Positions 36,754 through 45,574 of a stretch of 64,000 bases of DNA are shown here, piece by piece. The notes beneath the pieces are model-generated. The model saw nothing but the letters and a program-made list of their open reading frames with translations, searched no databases and had not been told where the DNA came from. This DNA is from Defluviitaleaceae bacterium. Lineage in GTDB: Bacteria > Bacillota > Clostridia > Lachnospirales > UBA5962. Both the position numbers and the translations under genes were made by a program. Positions within the stretch are counted from its first letter, which is position 1. The number at the start of each line of letters is the position of its first letter. The stretch is from assembly GCA_009779915.1 (NCBI GenBank), contig WRBA01000003.1:62001-126000 (forward strand). The letters run 5' to 3'.

Positions 36754-36985
36754 TAGAACCTATATTCATAGAGCTATTACGCATCTTTTTGGCTTGTTTT
36801 TTATCATGCGACGTCAGCACTCACTTGCATTCGCACAATCACTTTGTGATTATGCTCAGAAGGATTATCTTCGAATACTTTGAGTGCAAATGCTTGAATT
36901 TGCATGAATGCCGCGTTCGCGCTTCCTTGCCTTATAAAAAAACACTCAAAAATTCACGTAATCCATCTAAGAACACAGGTTCTTA
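36754..36985. mobile_element. MITE-like element, family B
   Basis: Ends TAGAACCTATATTCATAG and, inverted, TAAGAACCTGTGTTCTTAG; interior partly shared with the solo end at 18008. The interior contains short inverted repeats (AATCACTTTGTGATT). Its right end supplies the TAA stop of the second htrA gene (36985-36983). The non-coding gap 36627-36982 holds this element and AT-rich flank. Confidence 0.75.
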
Positions 36986-38248
36986 GAAAGACCTTGGGGC
37001 GTTAGCGTCACGGATTTCCGCACTTAAGATGAGTTCCCTTGTGCCGTTTCTATCACTTCTTACAACTATAATATCAACTATAGTGCCAACTTCTATTTGC
37101 GGGATAAATTCCGTAAGCTGCTCTATCGTCAGTATTTCTACACCGCCGATATTTGTGATTATGTCGCCGGCTTGCATACCTGCAGCAGCGGCACCTGAAT
37201 TTCTGGAAACTTCCGCAACGAAAACACCTAAGGCAGGCAGATTGCTGCCCTCTTTAAGCTCTTCATCAACAGTTGCGCCTCTCGCAATACCTAAAAATGG
37301 TCGCTGAACATTACTCCGCTCCATTATCTCATTAAAAATTTCCTTAACGGAGTTTGAAGGAATGGCAAAACCCATGCCCTCGACTCCTAAGCCTTGGAGC
37401 TTAGCCGTATTTACACCTATAACCTCACCACGGAGATTAACAAGTGCGCCGCCGGAGTTGCCGCCGTTAATTGCCGCATCTGTTTGAATTGTTTCCAAGA
37501 TAGTATTAAATTCAGTAGGGATTGTGCGGCCTTTAGCGGATACAATGCCTAAAGTAGCCGATTGACCTTGACCCATTGCGTTGCCTATAGCGATAACGGT
37601 TTGACCGACTTCTATAAGAGACGCATCACCAAAAACAGCTATTTTGTAATTATCTATCCCTGCGTACTCCATATCCCCACGGGAAACTTTGATTACCGCT
37701 ATATCCGATTCTCTGTCCGAGCCTACAAGAGAAGCGGCAACAGACACATAGTCATCAAGAGATATTTCAACACTTTGAGCGTTTTCTATAACATGGTAAT
37801 TGGTAATTATATAAATATAATCCTCATCGGCGGAGCTTATTATGCCGCTGCCTGCCCCAGGTCTTGCCATCGGGCGGTTAAAGAAATCCCTGCTTATTAT
37901 AGAAGTGTTTATACTTACCACCGAGTAGGATGCCTCCCTTATAACAGAGACAACGGTGGATTCAGGTGCAGCAGCCAAGGGGGAGGCAAGGAAGCCGGGA
38001 GTCTCACTAATCGTAGGAAGAATTAAGTCAGCTGCAAGCCCTAATAAGGGTTGTGCTGCTTCCGTTGATATGTTATATGAGGTGTTTTCAGCGTGAAAAG
38101 CACCCCCAAGCCCAAGTCCAAAGCCAAAACTTCCCGATGCTAAAACAGCTGTAAGCCCCAGTGCCAAAAATTTGCCCCATTTATTTTTCTTCTTTTTAGA
38201 TTTAGGGGGTTCGTAATAATACCCTTCGTAATTGTTATAGTTGTTCAT
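36983..38248 (-). CDS. HtrA/DegP-like serine protease (second)
   Basis: 421 residues. N-terminal membrane anchor (FLALGLTAVLASGSFGFGLGLGG), Tyr-rich cytoplasmic start, protease domain with His in ITNYHVIENA, Asp in RESDIAVIKV and Ser in INGGNSGGALVN, then a PDZ domain (PFLGIARGAT, NSGAAAAGMQAGDIITNIGG). The two htrA paralogues share architecture but differ in their cytoplasmic tails. The last codons and stop fall at the edge of the family B element, so the extreme C-terminus (NAPRSF) may have been altered. Confidence 0.92.
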   Translation of the reverse strand: MNNYNNYEGYYYEPPKSKKKKNKWGKFLALGLTAVLASGSFGFGLGLGGAFHAENTSYNISTEAAQPLLGLAADLILPTISETPGFLASPLAAAPESTVVSVIREASYSVVSINTSIISRDFFNRPMARPGAGSGIISSADEDYIYIITNYHVIENAQSVEISLDDYVSVAASLVGSDRESDIAVIKVSRGDMEYAGIDNYKIAVFGDASLIEVGQTVIAIGNAMGQGQSATLGIVSAKGRTIPTEFNTILETIQTDAAINGGNSGGALVNLRGEVIGVNTAKLQGLGVEGMGFAIPSNSVKEIFNEIMERSNVQRPFLGIARGATVDEELKEGSNLPALGVFVAEVSRNSGAAAAGMQAGDIITNIGGVEILTIEQLTEFIPQIEVGTIVDIIVVRSDRNGTRELILSAEIRDANAPRSF

Positions 38249-38270
38249 GAAAATTCCTCCTATCTATGTT

Positions 38271-38344
38271 GGCAACAGTGCATAACCTAAGTTGAAGCAA
38301 AAAGCGGCAAAAAAATTATCTGAAACTAGTTATGCACCATTGTC
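38271..38344. mobile_element. MITE-like element, family A copy 4 (compact)
   Basis: 74 bases: GGCAACAGTGCATAACCT to CTAGTTATGCACCATTGTC. It is the shortest full copy and shows what copy 3 looked like before its insertion. It lies 22 bases upstream of the second htrA start codon, where a promoter or 5' UTR would be. Confidence 0.75.
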
Positions 38345-38426
38345 TGTTCCTATTTCTTAAATCAAAGTATAGACCCTCATTTTTAAGAAAATATGTATGG
38401 TTTGTAAACATTTTCATAAAATTTGT

Positions 38427-38488
38427 TAAGAACCAGCAGTTAATAAGCCGAAAAGCAGATTTACAGCTTATTGACCGCTGATTCTAAG
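38427..38488. repeat. Imperfect 22-bp inverted repeat
   Basis: TAAGAACCAGCAGTTAATAA.. against ..TTATTGACCGCTGATTCTAA around a 14-base centre. The first bases (TAAGAACC) recall family B ends. It lies in the divergent 357-base gap between htrA and acpP, which otherwise holds the family A element and the acpP promoter. Confidence 0.5.
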
Positions 38489-38521
38489 AGTGTATTTTTT
38501 TAAATGCGACAAAATACCCCC

Positions 38522-38549
38522 TTGACAATATCCACCAATCTGGTAAAAT
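38522..38549 (+). promoter_or_regulatory. Promoter of the fab operon with possible FabT-like box
   Basis: TTGACA (38522-38527), 16-base spacer, TAAAAT (38544-38549). Just downstream, TTTTAACTATCAATA (38561-38575) resembles half of a FabT-type palindrome; a MarR/FabT-like gene ends the operon. Confidence 0.6.
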
Positions 38550-38605
38550 TACTTAAGGATTTTTAACTATCAATATCCTAATTTATAAAAAAGGGGACTT
38601 AAACA

Positions 38606-38839
38606 ATGTCAACGTTTGAAAAAGTTAAGGAATCTATTGTAAATTCACTTCAATGCGACGAAGATATAGTGACTATGGAGGCCTCTGTTACTGAGGATCT
38701 TGGAGCAGACAGCCTTGATATTATGGATTTAATAATTGAGCTTGAAGACAGCTTTGGTGTGAAAATTGAAGACTCAAGAGCAAAAACAATTAAAACCGTA
38801 GGGGATATTGTTGCTGTTATTGACGAGTTGGCAGGTTAA
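38606..38839 (+). CDS. acpP: Acyl carrier protein
   Basis: 77 residues, acidic and helical. The phosphopantetheine site is the serine of GADSLDIMDLI. AcpS, which loads the prosthetic group, is encoded at 58862. First gene of the type II fatty acid synthesis cluster; AAAAGGGGA precedes ATG. Confidence 0.96.
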   Translation: MSTFEKVKESIVNSLQCDEDIVTMEASVTEDLGADSLDIMDLIIELEDSFGVKIEDSRAKTIKTVGDIVAVIDELAG

Positions 38840-38841
38840 TC

Positions 38842-39828
38842 ATGGCAGTAAAAAAAGGGATTAAAATTCTGGGCACGGGCAGTTCCGTGCCCGATTTTGA
38901 AGTTCCCAATGATGAGTTTGCAAAAATCCTTGATACAAATGATGAGTGGATAACAGAGCGGACAGGGATTAAAACCAGACGCTTCGTACAAGAAGGGGAA
39001 ACTTCTTTGACCCTTTGTGAGGATGCCTGTAAAAAAGCCATTTCAGAAGCGGGGATAGATAAAGAGGAGATAGGTATTGTAATCGTTGGCACATGTACCG
39101 CCGATTATATAACTCCGTCAATGGCTTGTCTTTTGCAAGGTTCTTTAGGGCTTGATGAAAGGACTTTGGCTTTTGATTTAAACGCGGCATGCAGCGGGTT
39201 TGTTTATTCACTTAATACGGCTTATTTACTTCTTCACGGCAGCTTTAAAAAGTATGCCCTTGTAGTTGGGGTTGAGGTTTTATCAAGGGTGCTTGATTAT
39301 ACGGACAGGGGAAGTTCAATATTATTTGGTGACGGTGCCGGTGCTTGTGTTATAGAGTTGAGCGGCGAAAAGCCATTTGTATTTGAAGCAGGTTCCATAG
39401 GCGGTGCCGAATCTTTGAATATCCCCATGACGTATCAGGAGAAAAACCCGTTTACCAATAAAGAGCCTGATACTCATAAACAAGTGGTAAATATAAACGG
39501 CAACGAGGTTTACCGCTTTGTACAGGACGCTTTCCCTAAAAGCGCGGCTATTGTATTTGAGCAAGCCGGTATAACGCCGGATGAGATAGATTATTTCATA
39601 TGTCATCAGGCTAATTTACGTATTTTGATGGCGTCTGCTAAAAAACTAAAAGTACCTTTTGAGAAATTTTTTGTAAATATTGATAAATACGGCAATACTT
39701 CCGCCGCAAGCGTAGCAATTGCCCTTGATGAGCTTAATAAAACAGGGACACTTAAACGAGGGCAAAAACTTATCCTTGCCGGATTTGGCGGTGGGCTGAC
39801 TTATGGCAGTGCGTATTTGACTTGGTAG
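38842..39828 (+). CDS. fabH: 3-oxoacyl-ACP synthase III
   Basis: 328 residues. Initiates fatty acid synthesis by condensing acetyl-CoA with malonyl-ACP. Catalytic triad visible: Cys in LNAACSGFVYSL (about residue 113), His in ICHQANLRIL, Asn in YGNTSAAS. Begins 2 bases after the acpP stop. Confidence 0.96.
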   Translation: MAVKKGIKILGTGSSVPDFEVPNDEFAKILDTNDEWITERTGIKTRRFVQEGETSLTLCEDACKKAISEAGIDKEEIGIVIVGTCTADYITPSMACLLQGSLGLDERTLAFDLNAACSGFVYSLNTAYLLLHGSFKKYALVVGVEVLSRVLDYTDRGSSILFGDGAGACVIELSGEKPFVFEAGSIGGAESLNIPMTYQEKNPFTNKEPDTHKQVVNINGNEVYRFVQDAFPKSAAIVFEQAGITPDEIDYFICHQANLRILMASAKKLKVPFEKFFVNIDKYGNTSAASVAIALDELNKTGTLKRGQKLILAGFGGGLTYGSAYLTW

Positions 39829-39837
39829 GTGAGAGTT

Positions 39838-40056
39838 ATGGAGCAGGACAAGAAGGCAGTTATTGTGCCTGGGGAACTTAGTGCTGTTATGGAAACAGAT
39901 TTTGAGGCGAAAGAATTTTTCGCAAGTCTATCTGATGGCTATAAGCGGGGTTACTGTGACTGGGTAGGCAGCGCAAAACAAGAATCCACCAGACAAACCC
40001 GTGCAGGCAAAGCACTTATTATGCTGCAAAACAAACAAAAAACCCTAAAAACTTAA
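39838..40056 (+). CDS. Short OmdA (YdeI/OmpD-associated)-like protein within fab operon
   Basis: 72 residues. The core LSAVMETDFEAKEFFASLSDGYKRGYCDWVGSAKQ matches the OmdA domain, usually the C-terminal part of YdeI/DUF1905 proteins. Here it stands alone between fabH and fabK, 9 and 13 bases away. Start at 39838 (MEQDKKAV) after GGTGAGAG. Role in lipid synthesis is not known; it may simply be an inserted gene kept in frame with the operon. Confidence 0.7.
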   Translation: MEQDKKAVIVPGELSAVMETDFEAKEFFASLSDGYKRGYCDWVGSAKQESTRQTRAGKALIMLQNKQKTLKT

Positions 40057-40069
40057 GGAATGAGATTTT

Positions 40070-41005
40070 ATGGAGCTTAAAAATATTTTAGGTATAAAAT
40101 ACCCCATTATCCAAGGTGGTATGGCGCGTATTGCAACCGGGGCTTTCGCGGCGGCAGTCTCTAACGCCGGTGGAATTGGGCTTATAGCCTCAGGCGGGAT
40201 ATCCGCTAAAGAGCTTAGGGAGCAGATTAAAATTGCCAAAGGGCTTACAGATAAGCCTTTTGGAGTTAATATAATGCTTATGGACAAGGAAGCGGATGCC
40301 TGCGCGGAAGTTGTGGTTAGTGAGGGAGTAAAATTCGTAACCACAGGTGCGGGAACCCCTGATGCATATATGCCGGCTTGGAAGGAAGCAGGGATAATTG
40401 TATTTCCTGTCGTTGCATCTGTAGCCACTGCTAAGCGGGCTGAACGCTCCGGTGCAGACGGCGTAATAGCTGAAGGCACGGAAGCAGGCGGGCATATAGG
40501 TGAAATTACCACTATGGCTTTAGTACCCCAAGTTAAGGCGGCGGTTTCAATTCCTGTTGCAGCAGCGGGGGGGATAGCCTCAGGTGAGCAAATGCTTGCC
40601 GCCCTTAGTCTCGGTGCTTGCGGCGTGCAAATTGGCACGGCTTTACTTGCGGCAACCGAATGTCCTATACATGAAAACTATAAGCAGGCACTTCTTAAAG
40701 CAAAAGATATAGATTCCGTTGCGATAGGTCGCATTGGGGGCATACCTGTCAGGGTACTTAGAAATCAAATGTCCAGAAATTATATTGCCTCGGAAAAAGA
40801 AGGTGCCACAAAAGAAGAACTTGAGGAATATACCCTTGGCGCACTTAAAAAAGCTGTTATAGAAGGGGATGTAACAAACGGCTCCCTTATGGCAGGGCAA
40901 ATTGCAGGTATGATTAAAGAAATAAGACCGGTTAAAGATATTTTAGATGATATATATAACGGTGCTATCAAGACCCTGGATAATATGAAGGGGAGGTTGG
41001 TGTAG
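40070..41005 (+). CDS. fabK: Enoyl-ACP reductase II (FMN-dependent)
   Basis: 311 residues, a nitronate monooxygenase/FabK-type TIM barrel: YPIIQGGMARIATGAFAAAVSNAGGIG at the start, GADGVIAEGTEAGGHIG and PVAAAGGIASGEQML for the FMN phosphate site. Position inside the fab cluster supports FabK over nitronate monooxygenase. Stop is directly next to the fabD ATG. Confidence 0.94.
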   Translation: MELKNILGIKYPIIQGGMARIATGAFAAAVSNAGGIGLIASGGISAKELREQIKIAKGLTDKPFGVNIMLMDKEADACAEVVVSEGVKFVTTGAGTPDAYMPAWKEAGIIVFPVVASVATAKRAERSGADGVIAEGTEAGGHIGEITTMALVPQVKAAVSIPVAAAGGIASGEQMLAALSLGACGVQIGTALLAATECPIHENYKQALLKAKDIDSVAIGRIGGIPVRVLRNQMSRNYIASEKEGATKEELEEYTLGALKKAVIEGDVTNGSLMAGQIAGMIKEIRPVKDILDDIYNGAIKTLDNMKGRLV

Positions 41006-41938
41006 ATGTCATTAGCATTTTTATACGCCGGTCAAGGCAGCCAGAAAGAGAAAATGGGTGAGGATTTTTATAATACTTACCCTCAAGTACAGGAAATATT
41101 TGATAATCCAAGTGCCGGATTTAATATAGCGGACATTTGCTTCAACGCAAGTTTGGAAACCCTTACAAAAACAAAATATACCCAGCCTTGTATGGCAGCT
41201 TTTGGTGCGGCGGTAACGAAGCTTTTGTTTGAAAAAGGCATAAAGCCTGATTATACGGCAGGGCTTTCTTTAGGGGAATACGGTGCCCTTTACGCAGCCG
41301 GTGTTTTTGATGTGGATACAATGCTTGAACTTTTAGCTTACAGAGGCAAAGTAATGGAAGAAACCACCGCAGGGCTTAATACTAAAATGGTGGCTGTTAT
41401 CGGTCTTTCGGAGGATGAAGTTAGGGAAGCTTGCAAAAAAGCCCAAAATACGGGGCTTGGCACTGTGGCTCCCGCTAACTTTAATTCGGTTGGGCAAACT
41501 GTTATAGGCGGTGCGGAGGAAGCGGTTGCAAAAGCGTCGGAAATTTGCGCCGAAATGGGTGCAAGGCGATGCTTGCCCCTTAATGTTAGTGCGCCGTTTC
41601 ACACCCCTTATATGGAAGAAGCTTCCAAATTAATGAGTAAGAAACTTAAAGGGGCAAAGTTTGGTGATATGGGAATACCTGTAATACACAATGCCACAGC
41701 GGATTTCTTACAAAGCGGGCAAAGTGTTGCACAACTTTTGGAAATTCAGATAAAAATGCCTGTGCTTTTCCAAAAATCTATTGAAAAGCTTGCTGAAATT
41801 GGAGTGGACACGGTTGTAGAAATAGGTCCGGGCAACGCTATTTCAGGCTTTATTAAAAAGACGGCACCAGGCATAAAAGTGTATTCGATAGAGGATATTG
41901 AAAGTTTTGAGGGAGCCGTAAAGGCTTTGGAGGCATAG
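41006..41938 (+). CDS. fabD: Malonyl-CoA:ACP transacylase
   Basis: 310 residues. GQGSQ oxyanion element at the start (FLYAGQGSQKEKMG), nucleophile serine in TAGLSLGEYGALYAAG (GLSLGE), and the catalytic His in PFHTPYM. Charges ACP with malonyl groups for FabH and FabF. Confidence 0.95.
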   Translation: MSLAFLYAGQGSQKEKMGEDFYNTYPQVQEIFDNPSAGFNIADICFNASLETLTKTKYTQPCMAAFGAAVTKLLFEKGIKPDYTAGLSLGEYGALYAAGVFDVDTMLELLAYRGKVMEETTAGLNTKMVAVIGLSEDEVREACKKAQNTGLGTVAPANFNSVGQTVIGGAEEAVAKASEICAEMGARRCLPLNVSAPFHTPYMEEASKLMSKKLKGAKFGDMGIPVIHNATADFLQSGQSVAQLLEIQIKMPVLFQKSIEKLAEIGVDTVVEIGPGNAISGFIKKTAPGIKVYSIEDIESFEGAVKALEA

Positions 41939-41941
41939 TAA

Positions 41942-42679
41942 ATGGATAAGAGAAATGTTATAGTAACCGGGGCAGGACGTGGTATAGGCCGTGCTATATG
42001 TGTAGAGTTTGCCAAAGAAGGGGCAAATATTGTTATAAACTACTCAAGGGACGCAGAAGGCGCGGAAATTACGAAAAACCTCTGTGAGGAGCTTGGAGTA
42101 AAAGCCATTACCGTAGCCGCTGATGTGGCTAAATACAATGAGGCTGAAAAGCTCTTTGCAGCTTGTGAAGAGGCTTTTGGTATGCCGCATATTTTAGTAA
42201 ATAATGCAGGCATAACAAAGGATAATCTCCTTATGCGTATGAGTGAGGAGGATTTTGACAAGGTTATTGAAGTTAATCTTAAAGGCTCATTTAACTGTAC
42301 GAAGCTTGCTGTTTCCTCCATGTCTAAAAAAAGGTATGGACGTATTATAAATATAGCAAGTGTTGTTGGGCTTTCCGGCAATATTGGGCAGGCTAATTAC
42401 GCGGCTTCTAAAGCAGGGCTTATTGGGCTTACCAAATCCGTGGCTAAAGAGCTTGCCAGAAGAAATGTTACGGTAAACGCTATAGCTCCCGGATTTATTG
42501 AAACAGATATGACTCTTAATCTGCCTGATGAGGTAAAATCGGCCATGCTTAGCTCCATTCCGGCTAATAGGTTTGGGCAGGCAGAAGATGTGGCCAAAGC
42601 AGCGGTTTTCTTAGCCGGTGAAGCTGCTGATTATATAACAGGACAGGTTATTAGTGTAGATGGTGGTATGCATATGTAA
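41942..42679 (+). CDS. fabG: 3-oxoacyl-ACP reductase
   Basis: 245 residues, short-chain dehydrogenase. NADP-binding TGAGRGIGRAI near the N-terminus, NNAGITKDNLL, catalytic Ser and YAASKAGL, and the C-terminal GQVISVDGGMHM typical of FabG. 3 bases after fabD. Confidence 0.95.
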   Translation: MDKRNVIVTGAGRGIGRAICVEFAKEGANIVINYSRDAEGAEITKNLCEELGVKAITVAADVAKYNEAEKLFAACEEAFGMPHILVNNAGITKDNLLMRMSEEDFDKVIEVNLKGSFNCTKLAVSSMSKKRYGRIINIASVVGLSGNIGQANYAASKAGLIGLTKSVAKELARRNVTVNAIAPGFIETDMTLNLPDEVKSAMLSSIPANRFGQAEDVAKAAVFLAGEAADYITGQVISVDGGMHM

Positions 42680-42682
42680 TTA

Positions 42683-42835
42683 ATCGTTAGGAGCAGTGCT
42701 TCGCCCTGCTCCTAACGATGTTACTGTATGAATGAATCGGCTGTTCGCTTTCAGCTCATGGTCGCCGATTCTCCTCGAACAGGCAGAGCCTGTTATGCGG
42801 ATTTACGCGCCTGCGGCGCTTAAAGAGCATTGAAG
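42683..42835. repeat. Multi-hairpin array between fabG and fabF
   Basis: The 189-base gap contains consecutive stems: ATCGTTAGGAGCAG../..CTGCTCCTAACGAT, then the linker TTACTGTATGAAT, GAATCGGC../..GCCGATTC, AACAGGC-AGA-GCCTGTT, and a GCGGATTTACGCGCC-type stem. The linker and order match 44112-44253 and in part 62049-62230. Confidence 0.65.
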
Positions 42836-42868
42836 TTTCTTCAATTAATTATTGAGGTGATTTAGAGT

Positions 42869-44098
42869 ATGAACAGAAGAGTTGTTATAACAGGTATAGG
42901 AGCTATAACCCCCCTTGGAAATGACGCGTTAAGCACATGGCAGGCAATAAAAGCAGGCACAAATGGTATTGCGCCAATAACCGCTTTTGACACAACGGAT
43001 TTTACTGTCAAACTGGCGGCGGAGGTTAAGGTAGAGCTTAAAAATTACATACCTGCCGCCGAGCTTCGGAAAATGGATAGATATACTTCTTTGGCTGTTG
43101 TCGCCGCTATGGAAGTACTTAAAGACAGCGGCATAACTGCCGAAAATACTGACCTTCACAGGGCTGGATGCTTTGTATCATCAGGCATAGGCGGGTTATC
43201 AACTATAGAGCGGGAACACTCAAAAGGGCTTGAGCGCACTTTTGAGAGAGTTTCGGCAATGTTTATACCTATGTCCATAGCTAATATGGCGGCAGGTAAA
43301 ATCTCGATTATGAGCGGCTTTAAAGGCTATTGTATGGCTCCCGTTACCGCCTGCGCCGGCGGTACTAACGCTATCGGTGATGCAATGCGCCAAATCCGCC
43401 ATGGATATGCTGATGTTATTATGGCCGGAGGTTCGGAAGGGTGTATTTCTCCTCTTGCTGTTGGAGGATTTTCTGTTATGGGTGCGCTTCATCAAGGGAA
43501 TAACCCAAATCGGGCATCTATCCCATTTGATGCGGAGCGTTCAGGTTTCGTAATCGGTGAAGGTGCTGCAATGCTAATGCTTGAAGAATATGAGCATGCC
43601 AAAAAACGGGGCGCGAAGATTTATGCTGAGGTACTAGGCTACGGTGCAACAAGCGATGCTTACCATATAACTGCCCCCGACCCGGACTCACGGGGAGGTG
43701 AGCTTGCAATGGAAGAGGCTATAACAGACGCGGGGCTCAAGCCTTCCGATATAGGTTATATAAACGCTCACGGTACATCCACCCCATTAAACGATAAGGG
43801 TGAAACTAAGGCAATAAAGACAGTATTTGGTGATGGGGCGTACAAAACTCCAATAAGCTCCACAAAATCCATGATAGGTCATACTTTAGGCGCAGCGGGG
43901 GCTGTTGAAGCTATCGTATGTATTAACGCCATTAGGGAAGGGTTTTTGCCTCCTACGATTAATCACTCTGTGGCTGACCCTGAATGCGATTTGGATTATA
44001 TCCCAAACACAGGGCGGGAAGCTGATATTAAATACGCTTTATCCAACTCACTTGGCTTTGGCGGGCATAACGCTACTTTAGTATTTGCGAAGATTTAG
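42869..44098 (+). CDS. fabF: 3-oxoacyl-ACP synthase II
   Basis: 409 residues, condensing enzyme for chain elongation. Catalytic Cys in APVTACAGGTNAI, His in INAHGTSTPLND and His in STKSMIGHTLGAAGA form the Cys-His-His triad. Preceded by GAGGTGATTTAG. Separated from fabG by a hairpin array that may alter the relative expression of the two halves of the cluster. Confidence 0.96.
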   Translation: MNRRVVITGIGAITPLGNDALSTWQAIKAGTNGIAPITAFDTTDFTVKLAAEVKVELKNYIPAAELRKMDRYTSLAVVAAMEVLKDSGITAENTDLHRAGCFVSSGIGGLSTIEREHSKGLERTFERVSAMFIPMSIANMAAGKISIMSGFKGYCMAPVTACAGGTNAIGDAMRQIRHGYADVIMAGGSEGCISPLAVGGFSVMGALHQGNNPNRASIPFDAERSGFVIGEGAAMLMLEEYEHAKKRGAKIYAEVLGYGATSDAYHITAPDPDSRGGELAMEEAITDAGLKPSDIGYINAHGTSTPLNDKGETKAIKTVFGDGAYKTPISSTKSMIGHTLGAAGAVEAIVCINAIREGFLPPTINHSVADPECDLDYIPNTGREADIKYALSNSLGFGGHNATLVFAKI

Positions 44099-44104
44099 GA
44101 GCCT

Positions 44105-44260
44105 TCGACTTCGCAAAAATGCCCTTGAGGCTTCGCCTCTTAGGCATTTTTACGAGATTACTGTATGTATGAATTAAAAGTTCCATTGGCTTCGCCTCGA
44201 AACTTTTAATTCTCCTCAGGTGGGCAGAGCCCACCTTGCGGATTGAAATCCGCGATGCTA
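44105..44260. repeat. Multi-hairpin array between fabF and fabZ
   Basis: Stems in order: AAAAATGCC../..GGCATTTTT with GAGGCTTCGCCTC at its tip; linker TTACTGTATGTATGAAT; GAATTAAAAGTT../..AACTTTTAATTC; AGGTGGGC-AGA-GCCCACCT; GCGGAT-TGA-ATCCGC. Same order and linkers as the fabG-fabF array, but different stem sequences. Confidence 0.65.
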
Positions 44261-44311
44261 GAAAACCGTATTTTTTGATAGACTGATACTCTTGCAAGAG
44301 GAGGCTTTTAT

Positions 44312-44740
44312 ATGGAGCTTAGTAACGACCAAATAAAACAAATACTGCCCCATCGTTACCCTTTTCTTTTGGTGGATAAAATAACGGAATGTGCACCGGG
44401 CGAGATGGCTAAGGGCATAAAATGCGTATCCGCTAATGAAATGCAGTTTTTAGGGCATTTTCCTGAAAAGAGTGTGTTTCCGGGAGTTTTGATATTGGAG
44501 GCAATGGCACAAGTTGGGGGCATTGCAATACTTACTTTGGCTGAAAATAAAGGTAAGCTTGCCTTCTTAGGGGGCATGAAAAATGTTAAATTCCGTGCCC
44601 AAGTAGTTCCCGGAGATGTGTTGGAAATGGAATGCACAATGACCAGAATGATGGGCAATGTAGGTATAGGCGAAGCCAAGGCAATGGTAGAGGGCAAACT
44701 TGCTGCAAGTGCCGAGTTTACATTCGCGCTGGGAGAGTAG
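44312..44740 (+). CDS. fabZ: 3-hydroxyacyl-ACP dehydratase
   Basis: 142 residues, single hot-dog fold. ILPHRYPFLLVDKI near the start, catalytic His in FLGHFPEKSVFPGVLILEAMAQ and the Glu in the following helix. Completes the elongation cycle. AAGAGGAGG precedes ATG. Confidence 0.96.
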   Translation: MELSNDQIKQILPHRYPFLLVDKITECAPGEMAKGIKCVSANEMQFLGHFPEKSVFPGVLILEAMAQVGGIAILTLAENKGKLAFLGGMKNVKFRAQVVPGDVLEMECTMTRMMGNVGIGEAKAMVEGKLAASAEFTFALGE

Positions 44741-44752
44741 AGGGATAACCTA

Positions 44753-45214
44753 ATGCTTGAAAAATCTTTAGCTGACATATATCTTAAGGTTAAACTTAAT
44801 TTTTACCGTAATATCTTCTCCCGGTTTGAGGAGCGCGAAGCAAGCCTTACAGCGGTGGAAACTTTTTGTGTTGAAGTTATCCATGCACTTAATAAGCCTA
44901 CTATAAGCCAATTTTCTGAATTTGTGATGATCTCTCAGGCCAATGCCGCATATAAAATACAAAGCCTTATTAAAAAAGGCTATGTTAAAAAAATCCAGTC
45001 AAAAGAAGATAAGCGGGAGTACAGGCTTGCGGTAACTGAGAAATTTGACAGATATTATCTCATAAGCCAAAGGTATCTCTTAGAGGTGTCAAGAAGGATT
45101 GGGAAGCGTTTTCCAAAGGAAAAACTGGCTGAGTTTGAGGAAATGATGGCTGTGATTAATAGTGAGCTTATGCCGGAAATTGATTTGAGTAAATATATTA
45201 ATGGAAGGGAATAG
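44753..45214 (+). CDS. MarR-family transcriptional regulator, FabT-like
   Basis: 153 residues, winged helix with a recognition region ISQFSEFVMISQANAAYKIQSLIKKGYVKKIQSKEDKREYRLAVT. Its place at the end of the fab operon is that of FabT in some Firmicutes (in streptococci FabT is at the head of the cluster), so it probably represses fab genes with acyl-ACP as corepressor. The effector is inferred, not visible. Starts 12 bases after fabZ. Confidence 0.78.
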   Translation: MLEKSLADIYLKVKLNFYRNIFSRFEEREASLTAVETFCVEVIHALNKPTISQFSEFVMISQANAAYKIQSLIKKGYVKKIQSKEDKREYRLAVTEKFDRYYLISQRYLLEVSRRIGKRFPKEKLAEFEEMMAVINSELMPEIDLSKYINGRE

Positions 45215-45218
45215 GGTG

Positions 45219-45255
45219 TCGGGTGAGAGTGTGTGGCTCTTACCCGATATTTTTA
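45219..45255 (+). terminator. Terminator of the fab operon
   Basis: TCGGGTGAGAG-TGTGTGG-CTCTTACCCGA followed by TATTTTT, just after the FabT-like gene and overlapping the ribosome site region of the next ORF. Confidence 0.75.
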
Positions 45256-45268
45256 TGAGGGTGAGGTT

Positions 45269-45574
45269 ATGAAAAAGGCTGTGCTGTTTGATTTTGGTGG
45301 AGTGCTTACTTTGGACGAAACCGGGTCGGAGTCTATATGCAGCTATATTGCCAAGGTCACAGAGGTAAATAAAGAGCTGCTTAAGATGGAGCATAGAAAG
45401 TTTAACCCTGAGCTTTTAACAGGGAAATTGAAACATGAAGATATATGGCAAGCGTTATGTGACAGGATAGGAGAGCGAATAGATATAGAGGCTTTATATG
45501 AGTCTTTTATACATACCCTAAATTATATTTTGGAGAAAATAATATGCTTCCTAAATATTTACCTAATCATCTAA
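45269..45574 (+). pseudogene. Truncated HAD-like hydrolase
   Basis: 101 residues. Only the N-terminal half of a HAD phosphatase is present: motif I KKAVLFDFGGVLTLDE, then part of the helical cap (LTGKLKHEDIWQALCDRIG). The protein ends in an unrelated hydrophobic tail (IICFLNIYLII) and motifs II-IV are missing. Start at 45269 after GGTGAGGTT. It overlaps the convergent next gene by 8 bases. Probably a remnant. Confidence 0.65.

Noticed and set aside
36789-36986. 65-codon ORF in the family B element
   Set aside because: Non-coding inverted-repeat element; no ribosome site and no transposase-like sequence.
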